The notes beneath the pieces are model-generated. The model saw only the letters and a list, made by a program, of their open reading frames with translations, did not search any database and was not told where the DNA came from. Both the position numbers and the translations under genes were made by a program. Of a DNA stretch of 64,000 nucleotides, positions 1 through 11,084 are shown one piece after another. Source of the DNA: Endocalyx cinctus (lineage: Eukaryota > Ascomycota > Sordariomycetes > Amphisphaeriales > Apiosporaceae). Numbering within the stretch: the stretch's first letter is position 1; each line of letters starts with the position of its first letter. The stretch spans positions 3,176,171 to 3,240,170 of the forward strand of contig BCKC01000002.1 of NCBI GenBank assembly GCA_001600455.1, written 5' to 3'.

Positions 1-398
1 ATCCTGCTGACCTCCTCGGTCGAGCCGGGCTTCAGTACCAGCTTGCAGTGGCCGCGGTACTTCCTCATCCAATCCCCGTTGTAAGGCTCCATGTCGTCGG
101 CGGAGACCTCGGCCGTCACGCCATCGATCACGGCCGAGTCCTTCCCTAGCAGGTCCTTAAAAAAAGCGACATGCTCGCTCGTGATCTGAGCGAATCTGGG
201 ATCGCGCTTGATCTCGGGGTACGTGTCGGTGGTGAACTTCGCGTTCTTCGCGGTCGAATCTCGGAACCGTCTCGCGGTGGTGTCGGATAAACAACGGGCT
301 GCGCGGGGGACGACAGTCCTAGAGGCGTTCACAGATCTCAATAGACTGGGACCTGCAGCCCTTCGGATAAGTGGCGTTAATTTTGATCCGCACGACAT
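1..398 (-). CDS. FAD-linked D-2-hydroxyacid dehydrogenase (D-2-hydroxyglutarate / D-lactate dehydrogenase type), N-terminal part
   Basis: The minus strand is open from an ATG at 398 to the window edge, giving about 132 residues; the 3' part is outside. The start is rich in Arg, Ser and Ala with few acids, as in a mitochondrial presequence. It is followed by a segment matching the conserved beginning of the FAD-linked oxidase family: YPEIKRDPRFAQ, HVAFFKDLLG, DWMRKYRGHCKLVLKPGSTEEV. The last stretch is the start of the FAD_binding_4 domain. The family oxidises D-2-hydroxyglutarate or D-lactate in the mitochondrion; yeast Dld2/Dld3 and human D2HGDH belong here. Which substrate applies cannot be decided from this fragment. 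No intron is seen. Family confident, substrate open. Confidence 0.85.
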   Translation of the reverse strand, partial: MSCGSKLTPLIRRAAGPSLLRSVNASRTVVPRAARCLSDTTARRFRDSTAKNAKFTTDTYPEIKRDPRFAQITSEHVAFFKDLLGKDSAVIDGVTAEVSADDMEPYNGDWMRKYRGHCKLVLKPGSTEEVSR

Positions 399-1026
399 TG
401 CGATTAACGAAATCGCCCTAGGACTATCGGGTCGGAATCCGACAAAGCTTTTCACTTTTGATAGTAGATGTTGACGATTTCTTTCTTTTTTTTTTTTTTT
501 TTTTTCCCTACCCTAGTACCTTTTATACTAAAATATGAAATTCCTCCGAGGTTATACTGTACATAATACACTAAGCTCAGCGCTTACGTATGTGGGCTAG
601 ATAATTAGCCTAGCGGGGCCCCAGTTTCCAATTAATAGGGCAGCTAGGGTTGGTTGGGGTCACTACGACTTCTTAAGAAGTCGCTAAGTAAATTTACAGC
701 TATTTACATACGTGTAGTACGGAATATTATTACAAAGTAGGTAAATATATGTCTATTAGTATATATCATTCTTCTTCTTCTTCTTCTTCTTCATATATAC
801 TTAATATCCATGGATCTATCGTGAAAGCTAACTTGAGACGTACACCTTTTGAAAATGAACCTACCTTACTTATATACCCTTTCAAAGTCATATCTACCAG
901 GTACGACCATAATTACTAGAGAACTCGGGCATGCCGATTCCAATGCTGTAGTTTTGTGATACCCCCTTGGCGCCAGTCATCTAATTTATCCCGAATACAA
1001 AACGCCTTTTTATGCTACACTACAAA
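399..1026. other. Intergenic region with poly-T and CTT microsatellite
   Basis: Between the 5' end of the dehydrogenase and the 3' end of the kinase. It holds a 20-nt T run at about 486-505 and a (CTT)n tract at about 770-792. No coding signal seen. Confidence 0.7.
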
Positions 1027-2591
1027 TTATATGGCAAGCAATTCCAACATTGCAGCTCTGACCGGCCCGATATCAAGTCTTAAAGATGGATCCGGCTCTA
1101 GCATTCGAGAGATGATTTCGTACACTCTCTTCAGCCCTAGGCTACCTCGAGCGCAAAACTGGGCCAACGTCTCCATGAAAGAAGCGTGTTTATATGCGAT
1201 TGAGCAGAACAACCAGTCCTCGTCGTCCCTTTTGATTCTAGAATCAAGTTTCCTGTGTGCTGAAGTGCCCCCCAATGTCACAGCAAGAAGCTCTGCGAAG
1301 CAGCATCCCAGCTGCCATATGTCAGATCTCAGTGTGCTTTCCTTCTCTGCATGCTGCTCTGGAGAAAGGTATTGCCAGGTGCTAAGCTTATAATCCGTGG
1401 CCTCTCCACGCCTGTAGATTTTACTCACTCCAAAGTCACTGACTAACGGTATGACAGCACTAGTGCGTTCTTGATAAAGGAGGATATTATCGGGTTTAAG
1501 GTCCTTGTGCTTGATGGACCGGCTGTGGAGGTACGCGACAGCGTCTGTAAGTTCATACATGATCCGAAGTACACAAAGTTCCGACTTTTGGGAGTTTAGT
1601 TCGAACCAAGGGCAGTGATTCTTCCTGCTCACGTCGGAGGAGTGAAGAAATTTTGTAAGCGTGTACGGGGCCCAAGGCGATATGATCAAATGTATGACAT
1701 GATCATCGTCGTCGGAATTGAAGGCCTCGACAAAGTGGACAATGTTTTGATGAAAGCAGACCTCAAGCACCCTGATTTCTCTTAGGATCTTTCCCTTTTT
1801 AGTGTCTGAGAAAACCTTATCAAACGTCTTCATTGCATAAGGTGTCACGGTCCGTTTATGGATAACTTTCTGAACGGTACCAAAGCTACCCGAAAAAGTA
1901 GGGCTCGTCACGTCACGAGCATAGGGTGTATCGAGGAAGCCTTTGTACCTATGTACATAACACGGGACACGCTGTTCAACATCCTGAATGAGGAGGGACT
2001 CGGTTTTAGAGCTACAGTAACTTAGGTTATTAGCTATGAAAATTCATGTTTGGGAAGGGCGCATCGGTACCTATGATGTTGAAGATCATCCGCTGTATAT
2101 TCAGCTGCGGGCACTTGTATCATGCCAATATTTAGATTGAGGAGCTCGCTGCCAATCGTCAGAAGTTTGTCCTCGTTAAAAGCAGCATTTGCATCGCAGT
2201 CTTCGGTGTCATTTAGAATACGTGTGGATGCAAACAACGTGTTAAGAGCACCATCGTGGCCGTGGCGCTCTGCACGCTTATGAAAGCTTAGGAGGTCCGG
2301 AACTTTTCGTAGGCGTATTTGCATGTTAAGCAGTTTTCCGGAAACCGCACTAGGTACATTATCGTCGGCTGTGTTGTTAAGGATTCTGTCGGCAACATCG
2401 GCTCGGAGGGCATAGGCATCGTTGGTTAGGTCTTCGATCTTGGCCCAAAGAGAGGCAGTCAGCGGCTCATTGAAGGCTGAGAAGTCCTTCTTGTCCATCA
2501 AAACACGCTCGCAGTATTCGACATATTGGTCAAGCCAATGGAGAGCCGAAGCGTTGCTAGGAACAATGTTACGATGGCCGCAAGGGTTCAT
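1027..2591 (-). CDS. Serine/threonine protein kinase, two exons
   Basis: Exon 1 is 2591-2071 and exon 2 is 2011-1027. The 59-nt intron 2070-2012 has a GTACCG donor, a CTAAT branch-like site and a TAG acceptor; phase 2 closes and gives 501 residues. Taking 1911 as the start would need a GTG, and the frame stays open upstream of it, so the joined model is preferred. The kinase domain fills the C-terminal half: glycine loop GSFGTV, lysine in YAMKTF (about residue 235), catalytic loop HKDLKPDN (HKD instead of the usual HRD, Asp about 344), DFG at about 366 and SPE as the APE motif. The N-terminal 200 residues are mostly helical-looking and match nothing I know; many fungal kinases of this shape have such leaders. 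Substrate and pathway are unknown. Confidence 0.75.
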
Positions 2592-2866
2592 GTTGCATGT
2601 CCGAGAACAAATCGCGTTACGGCACTACGTAGAAGGCAACAATATACTGGGTAGATATCCGAAGGCTAATACAAGTTTTATATCGACATACGTAAAATTT
2701 GTTTTGAAATTATGAGTTTGTTTTTTTTAATATATTCACATAGATGCCCAACGCTTTGGCAGCGTTTCCAAGGAAACACCCTACCTTTTCCGACTGCCAT
2801 ACTAGAAACCTCCATAGAGAGATTAGAGGCGGCAGATTCTGCCAGCGGACACGCAATATACTTATG

Positions 2867-3397
2867 TCATATATGCTTGTTAGCACTAGATGACGGTAGT
2901 TGGTTGAAAGGGGTAGAAAGGGGTAGAAAGTTTTGGATCATAAAGAGAACCCCCGCAGTACCCACTCGGAAATGGTCGCGTTGAACGTGCTGAGCGCGAC
3001 CGGTGAATGTAATTGGAAGATGTACTTCGAAGAGGATGCATGTAGGCAATGTATGAGGGAGACGGGACCCGTCAGAAGAATCCTTGCCTGAGTAAGACAG
3101 CACGTAGAATATTTCATCTCCTATGGACAGGAACGCGCCGTAGCACAATGGATGTTCCCTTGCTTCTATTTTATCCAAGCGCTTACTTTTAGGTAAGAAT
3201 TAAATGCCTCTGATGGTCAAGAATTCATGTACCTCGCATATCCGCTTGAAATCACGCACGCTCACTCTGTGCACCTTCCATTTGTCCCAATCAGCACGAG
3301 CAACTGTCATCTTGGAGCTGGATCGGTCGGTATGAAGTCGCGATACGCGTCTCTCATACCAACTCAGCACAATGGTATATATCCAACTACTGACTAT
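2867..3397 (-). other. Possible gene fragment of unknown function
   Basis: Two adjacent minus-strand reading frames look coding rather than random. Frame one (about 3397-3230) includes ARADWDKWKVHRVSVRDFKR. Frame two (about 3189-2867) includes LCYGAFLSIGDEIFYVLSYS. They join in phase through a 51-nt GTACAT..AAG intron at about 3239-3189. Upstream there is a stop, so a start exon would have to lie further 5' behind a TATAG acceptor near 3397; none was found. I do not recognise the family. It may be a decayed gene or chance. Confidence 0.25.
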
Positions 3398-3939
3398 ACA
3401 AACTCAAAATTGAATCATAGTGACTAGGTTGTTGTGATTGCCGACTCTGTAAGTCTCATAAATGCACGTCTAAATCTCACATTATCGCTTGAAGTACATT
3501 ATCGATATATATATAGATACATATCTTCCAGGGTGAGGCCTCGACTGTAAAAAAATTCTCGCGTTCACCACAGCCGGAGCGGAGAGCTTGGTTCTAGTAG
3601 GGAGGGACGAGTCGGAACTCCATTCCACCCGGTCTAGGATATCCGAAATCAGCAGCAATAGATGTTCAAGCTGTCGTTAGGGACTTTGTAAAAGAGGATA
3701 ATGCCAAAAGAAAAAAAAAAGCGCGCGCCGCGTAGATGAAATTAAATTCACACCCGGGTTCAGCTAAACTCCGTTGAATCCAGCCCAACCCCCCCAACCC
3801 CCCTCCCTGTGGCAACTTCTTAGACGCCCTGGTTAACTGTAACCTTGCGTTAACGTATGAGACGTATTAGTGTATGCGGCGGGTACACAAGATCGCCCGA
3901 TCCCGTGTCAAAGGCCGAAGTCGACAAGTATTGGTAGGC

Positions 3940-4275
3940 GTAAGAGGTAAACGCGAAGATGACCATCCTCGTTGCCAAGAATCTCTGGCCGAAGACAGAC
4001 CTGAGCGCGTCGACATTTGCTACTGCTATCTGTGAGACGTTCTTTTACCTGTCACATAACCCGAGATGCTATCGTCGGGCTCTATGACGTGATGGAATAT
4101 ATATTCACGAGCGGACGTGATATCACAATTGGGCCACAGCTCGCCAGCAGCCGTTACCTCCGCGCCTGCGAGGACGAGCCGGCCCTGGCTACGGGTGCGG
4201 GCCCCACGGCAGCCCCAACTGCCGTGCTGGCCGACGCGTCTGGCTCCGTAGTCTCCACGAAGACATCTGCGAAGA
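3940..4275 (+). pseudogene. Cytochrome P450 relic (helix I to helix K region)
   Basis: Two plus-strand frames in succession resemble the middle of a fungal P450. Frame one from about 3943 gives EVNAKMTILVA, then an altered stretch where the AGxDTT motif should be, then TAICETFFYLSHNPRCYRRA, the usual end of helix I. It stops at about 4086. The match continues in another frame from about 4078 with DITIGPQLASSRYLRACEDE, which corresponds to the DEI-x-IG-x-L-x-S-x-YLRACIDE stretch before the ExxR helix. Beyond about 4200 similarity fades. A frameshift, upstream stops, the missing oxygen-binding motif and no heme loop make it a pseudogene. Family assignment is by pattern memory only. Confidence 0.6.
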
Positions 4276-6992
4276 CGATAGAGTTTCTCGTGATAGAAAA
4301 CCAGAAATTTTTCTTCGCGACCGTGTCTCGGGATCTGCTTGACACTGCCATTTTTGCTAGTCAGGCCCTTATCGAAATGCTCGCCGTTGATAATCCTCAA
4401 GTGTTGCAGAACCTAGGAAGAATAATTGTAGTGTTTGATCATGGTTGCTAGTGATTTAATACAACGAAACTAGGTGCAAGTTTCAATCTCTAGGGAAGTA
4501 TCCCTGCTGCTAGATTCCTTATAGGTAGATTTGCGTGGGTTAAATGGGACATGAATGAGTTAAGGGCTATGGAGAAGGACATAGTCTATGAAGTTAAACG
4601 CGTGTTTTAGTCGTCATGATACTCCATTCCTATATATTTAAATCCAGAGCTCTATGCGTCCGATATCAACTGTCTTTCAACAGAACGGTATGCGATATGA
4701 TTGAATAGTCGTAGTTATATGCTTAGTGATTGAAGCATAGTAAATCGGTACAAACAAAACACGTGCAATTGCTTTTAATTAACTTCTGTTGAAGTTAGAG
4801 AGAGTATCATATCCATCGTCATGGACTTGATATAATACGTTATAATTACCACAGTAGTTCTTTTCTTGCAGTCATTGTGATGCATAATTTATGAAAAGCA
4901 AGCGATAAGGAAAAAGGGGTACTACATAGGCATATTATCCTTTCAGAAATGTTACGAGACTGTTACGACACACGTTACGTGACCCGTTACTAGGGGCTAT
5001 GCTCTTGTGCATAACTTTTTCATAAATATCTTCGGAGCCAAGTCCGAGCAAAAAGCAGCAAGTACGCTAGGCCCGATTTGTCATTTTTCTCAAAAAGGAA
5101 GAGAAAAAAAAAGTCAGGTTCGACCGCTTTTGATTGATAGTCAATGGAAACTTTGCCTGATATCTAGATGCAGAGCCGTGTTATGTATGAATTAGCAAAA
5201 ACAGCTGAAAAGAAACCGAAGTCGTCCCGAGCCGTCGACATGGACTTGCTTAAATATTTTCTGGGCTTATGTCTTGCATGACGAACGTAATTAACCTAGG
5301 TTAATGCATGCATAACACAGCACTTCCCATGATTGACTAGACTAAATTCTAATAGCGGCCGAGGAACCTTTTGCAACAACCTCAGTAGCTAGATCTAACA
5401 TTCTCGAATGAATGCATTAACTACTTATACGAGCCTGAGAGTTGAACGAGTCCTCCTTCGTATTCTCACGCCATTCATGAAACCGGATTGTCACTATTAT
5501 TTCATGTTCTTAATATGGTCTTTTAAGTATACATTATCAACATCGTACAACCCCGTCGCCAACAACCTCCCCTAAAAAGAAAGACTGGAAACTTGATCCA
5601 TAGTCTGAAACTCTCGAAAAGGCACTGTTGAGGTTTTATAAAGAATATTAATCTTACATGCATAAATAAATAGAGCTGATTTATAGGATGAACCATAGAA
5701 TTCAACAGGATATTGAAGCTTGAGGATCCTGTATTTTACCGAAGTCATATACTATTGGGTCAAACTTAGTCTTGTTTAGCTAGACCCGGAACATCTGCCT
5801 CGGAATATTCAAAATAGAGGGTAGACTCTGAGAATATAGAGAAGGAAGAGTCAAGTACTAAGGGCGGTGTTGAGCAAGGCAATAAGATAATGTCACTGAT
5901 GTTAATTTACAGATATATTTCTAAAAATTCCGTGAAACAGAAAGGATTTAACAATTTGTAGCACTCTAGACTGACGTAATATGGAGTTTAGGAATATATA
6001 TTCGAACGTAGTTACGGGCACCTGCTATGTACATTGTACAGCACTGATACTGGAATTAATATCGCAACCAAGCAACCTTACCTGCATTTCGAAAACAATC
6101 TTACTTATGAGCTCAACAAAACCCGAGGTATAGCATTGTCGTGTAAAGTAAAGGTGGTCCTTCTTAAGATATTACGAAGCAAAGGCATCTACATCTAAAG
6201 AGTTCTAACATATTGGCGACCGAACTAAAAATATCCATATATCCTAATTGGTTGTATGTAGGCACTTTCTTGTTAGAACAAGGATGAAAATATTTAATGC
6301 AATCTGATAAATAATCCTTGAATGATGTTTCAATGGTCGTCGATACATTCCGTCGAGTATCAAATTCTTAGCCGCCAGCGAATGAGAGGTTAGTCGAGAC
6401 AGTCCGATTTCAACTTGATCTTCGATAACCCTTGTGATCGACGACAGGAATACGCAGGGAAGAAGGGTATTTAAGCAATGCGCACAGCCTCAACTGGGGA
6501 TCGACGGGCTAATAAGATACGCAAACGCGCATTATGCCTACCCCAGACTCTCTGACTGAGAAATCGGAAGTGGGAACTTGGGCTCGTTTCAGATCTTAAT
6601 GTGCTGCAGATATACTATCACAAGGGTTTTTAGATATGGTGCCCACTCCGAAATCTAGTATACGTATTGGTGCATTAACTTGAACGTACGTGTATACGAA
6701 AGAAAAACGAGTAGATATGTGAGTGGAGATAGGATAGGATAGGATATACAAGTATATCGATTGAACACACATCCAGGGGATTGGGCAAACGTCTTGTATT
6801 TGAAGGCAACTTGTCGCACTCGCATAAACCAAGAGGTTCTCTGGCTATCTGATTTTGTTTGGAACCTCATGCCTAACTAAACGCATATACCTATTTTGTT
6901 GCATACCTTTATATCATACTATATTTCTCATTACGTTATCTATTCTCCGCACAATAGTCTTATCGGTCTTTATCGATAAAACATTCTCACCA

Positions 6993-9766
6993 ATGGAGGG
7001 GTCAACAGTACCATTAGGTGGGGAAGAAAATAGGGGATCGAGGCTCCAGTCTCCTAGCCAACCAATACTCAACGTCGAATACACACTGACTCAAGCATTT
7101 CCATCCTTGCCTGATGCAACGTCAGTAACCCCGACCACGCACAACATCAAAGTCGAAAGATACTATGATCTTGCCAGCGACTGCGCATCTGTATCGACAG
7201 AATCATCATTCGACTGCAGATCCAGATCAGCTTCAACCGCGACTACTGCCACTACTGCCACTACTGCCACTACTGCCACTACTGCCACTACATCACCGTC
7301 CGGCTCCGCTCGCTATAGTTACCCAGTCACACCTCCGAAATCACGTAGAACTCGTGGTAGTTTAATCAACCGATCAAATCCCGAATTACATGCTACTCGG
7401 GTTCAAAGATCCTGTTCTCTCTCGAGCTCCTCGCAACTGGTCAGGAAAGACTCACTAAAAGGGCCCAAATCCAAAAAACCGAAAAGACATTCAAACTGCT
7501 CCAACGCATCCAACGAATCCACCCCTGAACAGCCTGGTGCCAACTTAATCAAGATGGATCATAAATGGATTAATGTCCAACAAAAGACCTTCACCAAATG
7601 GTAGGTTGAAATCCGAACTACAAACTAGCTTGATGATTGGCATCTATTATTGAGACATTGTTTCACGTCTTCTGGGCGAAAAGACGACATACTGATTTTG
7701 TGTGGAATGCTAGGCTTAATACCAAAATAGAATCAAGAGGACTAGAGGTCAAGGACCTCGTCGCAGATCTAAGCGATGGTGTAAGTTGTCTCTTGATTTA
7801 TTCTTCAACGCACTTCAATGCCGGACACAGCCAACTGATTGTCGTAACATGAAGGTCCTTCTGATACATCTTCTCGAATGCCTCTCCAACGAATCATTAG
7901 GACGATATGCCGCGAAACCAAAATTACGAGTACAGAGATTTGAGAATGCCAACACGGCGCTCAACTTCGTCAAGTCGAGGGGTATACAGATGACCAATAT
8001 CGGTGCAGAAGATGTAGTTGACGGTAACCGGAAGATTATTTTGGGTTTAATATGGACTCTTATTCTGAGATTTACCATCAGTGATATCAACGAGGAGGGA
8101 ATGACAGCCAAAGAAGGTCTACTATTATGGTGTCAACGTAAAACGGCCTGCTACGACGAGGTAGACGTCCGAGACTTCAGTGCGAGCTGGAATGACGGGC
8201 TGGCATTTTGTGCTTTGTTAGACATTCACCGGCCGGACCTCATTGACTATGACGCTTTAGATAAGTCGGATCATCGGGGCAACATGCAGCTGGCATTTGA
8301 TATCGCTCATAAGGAAATCGGTATCCCTGCCTTGCTGGATGTCGAAGATGTCTGCGATGTTGCCAAGCCTGATGAGAGGAGTTTGATGACGTATATTGCC
8401 TACTGGTTTCATGCTTTTTCTCAGATGGAGAAGGTTGAGAATGCTGGCAGGCGTGTGGAGAAGTTCGTTAACAACATGCAAGGAGCCTGGGAGATGCAGA
8501 GTGCCTACGAGAGAAGAATGGCTGCCTTACTACAACAGATCCGAGAACAGATACAACAATGGCAGCAAGCAGAATTCGAAGGTACTTACGTCGATGCAAA
8601 ACGACAAGCTGGAGAGTTCGCGTCCCATAAAAGGGGCAAGAAGAGAGACTGGGTAGCTGAGAAGAGCGAGCTGGCGACGTTGCTAGGCAACATAAAAACC
8701 AAGCTGGGCACATATCGGCTGAGAGCATACGAACCGCCACCAGAGCTTTCTCTCGAGACTATGGATAGAGAATGGGCGGCGTTGACAAAGGCTGAGATGA
8801 ATCGTGGCCAGCTTATCAACGAAACCATTAGAGAGTAAGCATACATTCACACTACCATTTTTACAGGATGAATTGCAGCTAACGGTATACAATAGTATCA
8901 AGAATGCCCTTCGCAAATCCTTTGCGGATAAGGCTAACGACTTTGCCCTGGCCCTTAATACGATGCAAGTAGCTATCTCTGGTCTTGAAGGGGATGTAGA
9001 AGATCAGCTCTTGCATGTGAGGCGGCTAAGCGACAACCTTCCACCCTTGGATGCTTACCTGGAAAAGATCGCTGCCGTAGACGAAAAGTGCCAGGAAGCG
9101 AATATTGAAGAAAACGATTTCACCACCTACACATACGATGAACTCCACTACGAACTTGGACTTGTCAAGTCATCCGTACAGAAGAAACTCGCCTTCTTGG
9201 AGAACCAGATGGTAGCAAGAAGCATGACAAATTTGACACCCATCCAGCTCGAGGAATTCGAGTCGGTATTCCGACATTTCGACAGAGATGACACGAACTC
9301 GCTATCGGAGCTCGAGTTTTCGGCTGCCCTCGCATCGTTAGGCTTGGTATTTAGCGAAGATGAGATGCATGACTACTTCCTCGATACTTCACATGGCCGC
9401 GACCGCGTCACCTTCGAGCAATTCATCCGCTTTATGGTCGACGTAACCGAAGATCAGAACACGGCCGAGCAAGTCTTCCAGTCATTCCGCGAGGTGGCCG
9501 ACGGTAAACCATACGTCACGGAGATGGATCTTCGACACTCTCTTGTACCAGACGAGGTAATCGAGAAGCTGTGCGAGATTATACCACCACACAGCGGTCC
9601 GGACATGGCACAGGATCGGGGCATCCCACAATTCGATTACATAAGTTTCATGGAAAAGCTCATTTCACCACAAGACGCCGCGCTATCGCCAACATCCGGT
9701 GGTCCTCTTCAAGATATCACCAACGGCAGGATCAGTCCGACTAAGAAATCCAACGGATTGCATTAA
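6993..9766 (+). CDS. Alpha-actinin (actin cross-linking protein)
   Basis: Four exons: 6993-7600, 7714-7780, 7855-8834 and 8896-9766, coding 841 residues; every phase closes. Start ATG 6993 lies in a good context (caccATGg). The last intron (8835-8895) has a perfect GCTAAC branch. Order of parts: an N-terminal low-complexity extension of about 200 residues with an Ala-Thr-Thr repeat; two calponin-homology domains that bind F-actin (beginning near TFTKWLNTKI, with DLSDGVLLIHLLE and later NDGLAFCALL); a spectrin-like helical rod to about residue 670; EF-hands (FRHFDRDDTNSLSELEF) and a C-terminal EF-hand pair. In fungi alpha-actinin organises the septation ring and hyphal tips. The first EF loop keeps acidic residues; Ca binding is plausible but untested. 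Known as ain1 in fission yeast and acnA in Aspergillus. Confidence 0.93.
7242..7291 (+). repeat. In-frame 9-bp tandem repeat in alpha-actinin exon 1
   Basis: Five perfect copies of ACTACTGCC plus a partial one, coding an Ala-Thr-Thr repeat in the N-terminal extension. Copy number may vary between strains. Confidence 0.9.
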
Positions 9767-11084
9767 TCCTACTCCATCATACGTAACAAACCTACATTAC
9801 ACCATAGTCTATTTATGCCATATGTACATCTCCTTGCAGTTTTAGGGAAGGAGGGCGGGAAGCCTTAGCTGGTCACTATTGTTCTTTTCTCTATTCGACT
9901 TAATATCTATATACCCAGGGAGAGTAGAGGACTAATGAAGAACACCAAATTGTTAGCTAGCCGGGCTGAGCTACGTCTAGTTATTCTTTTCCTTTTTTCT
10001 TTTCAAAAAAGTTGTCACACCGGGGAAGGCAAAATTATACCTCTCCTCACTTCACGTATATACTACTTAGGTATATACATACAGTCTAGTTCATGAAGAA
10101 AAAAACCTCATTCAGGGATACAGCATCACATCGGCGTGTTTTCATTTTTACTTATTCATTTTTAATTTTTGTTTTTCTTTTCTTCACAGGAGAAATAGGG
10201 GAAACGGAGGGAATGAAACTTGGGAGAAAAGAGAGAGAGAGAGAGAGAGAGAGAGAAAACCACGAACCGTGCTGGTCGCCGCGTCCTCCCCAAAAGAAAT
10301 TTTATTTTGTCGTCTTATTCTCTGGGTTTTCAAATAGGTGCTTCTTGGCGGACTTTGGACTATAATTTATATAGCATGCCTCTGTAGCTAGCAAATAAAA
10401 GCCTCATTTATTCATTTTTTTTTTTTTTTTTTAATTTGGGCATCATAACCCTAACCATAATGGAAAGGGAGTCGTGATTCGTACGTGGACGGTGATTCGA
10501 CGGTGAGTACACGATTCGTACACGGTGGGTGATTCGCCGGTGATTCGTGATTCGTACGCGGACGGTGATTCGACGGTGAATACGCGCCTCTGCCACGACG
10601 CGGTTTCTGACACGTAATGAAAGGCGATGTTCCTAACCTAAAGGCAAAGAAACTGAGATAATAAAAAACGAAGTTCTATTGTTTAGGTTAAATGTGTTTT
10701 GGTATTTTATAAGACAGATCAACGCCTATGCCACGATAAATCGAGATGATGAGATCTGATTTTCTCGTTCCTGACCGTCTTCCCTTTACAGGGAATCTCT
10801 AAGCTCTACATAGTTTCAAAAAGTTGGTACTTGAAAAAAAAATGATATATGAAACAAACGCCCCACGCCATGCACCGTGCTTCCCAACAAGCGGCGAAAA
10901 TAGATGAGTTACAGATATTTCGTGAATGATGCACGTCCTTTGTCTCTCTCGTTGTTTACACCCCTCTCTATGCCAAGTTGAAAGAATGCAAATATCAAGA
11001 GAGTAAGGAAGAATAAAAAAAAAAGGGGAAAGGGGAGAGATAGATAGAGGACAGTAAGATACATGTGGAATAGATAGAAACATC
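9767..11084. other. Convergent intergenic region with simple and tandem repeats
   Basis: Between the 3' ends of alpha-actinin and the VPS9 gene. It contains a (GA)n tract at 10231-10256, a T run near 10415-10432, and the 40-bp repeat pair described separately. The ORFs here are low complexity and not believed. Confidence 0.7.
10474..10586. repeat. Imperfect 40-bp direct repeat with GTGATTCG words
   Basis: Copies at 10474-10513 and 10547-10586 differ at only a few positions. The spacer carries further GATTCG words, so the whole stretch is a degenerate tandem array of GTGATTCG and CGGTGATTCG units. Confidence 0.8.

Larger units (their letters stand above)
2592..6992. other. Gene-poor 4.4-kb region with gene relics
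   Basis: AT-rich DNA between the kinase and alpha-actinin. I can support only two decayed or doubtful coding stretches (about 2867-3397 minus and 3940-4275 plus, listed separately). Between 4452 and 6992 I see no coding pattern, RNA gene or transposon end, only short motif repeats such as several GTTACG words near 4945-4990 and GATAG repeats near 6728-6745. Confidence 0.6.

Noticed and set aside
4026..4400. Minus-strand ORFs of 124 and 65 residues
   Set aside because: Antisense to the P450 relic; Arg-rich composition follows from the GC-rich plus-strand codons.
10447..10457. Telomere-like AACCCTAACC word
   Set aside because: Single occurrence in the middle of the window, not an array.
10408..10596. 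Arg/Ile-rich repetitive ORF on the minus strand
   Set aside because: Produced by translation of the GTGATTCG repeat array; no start context or family.
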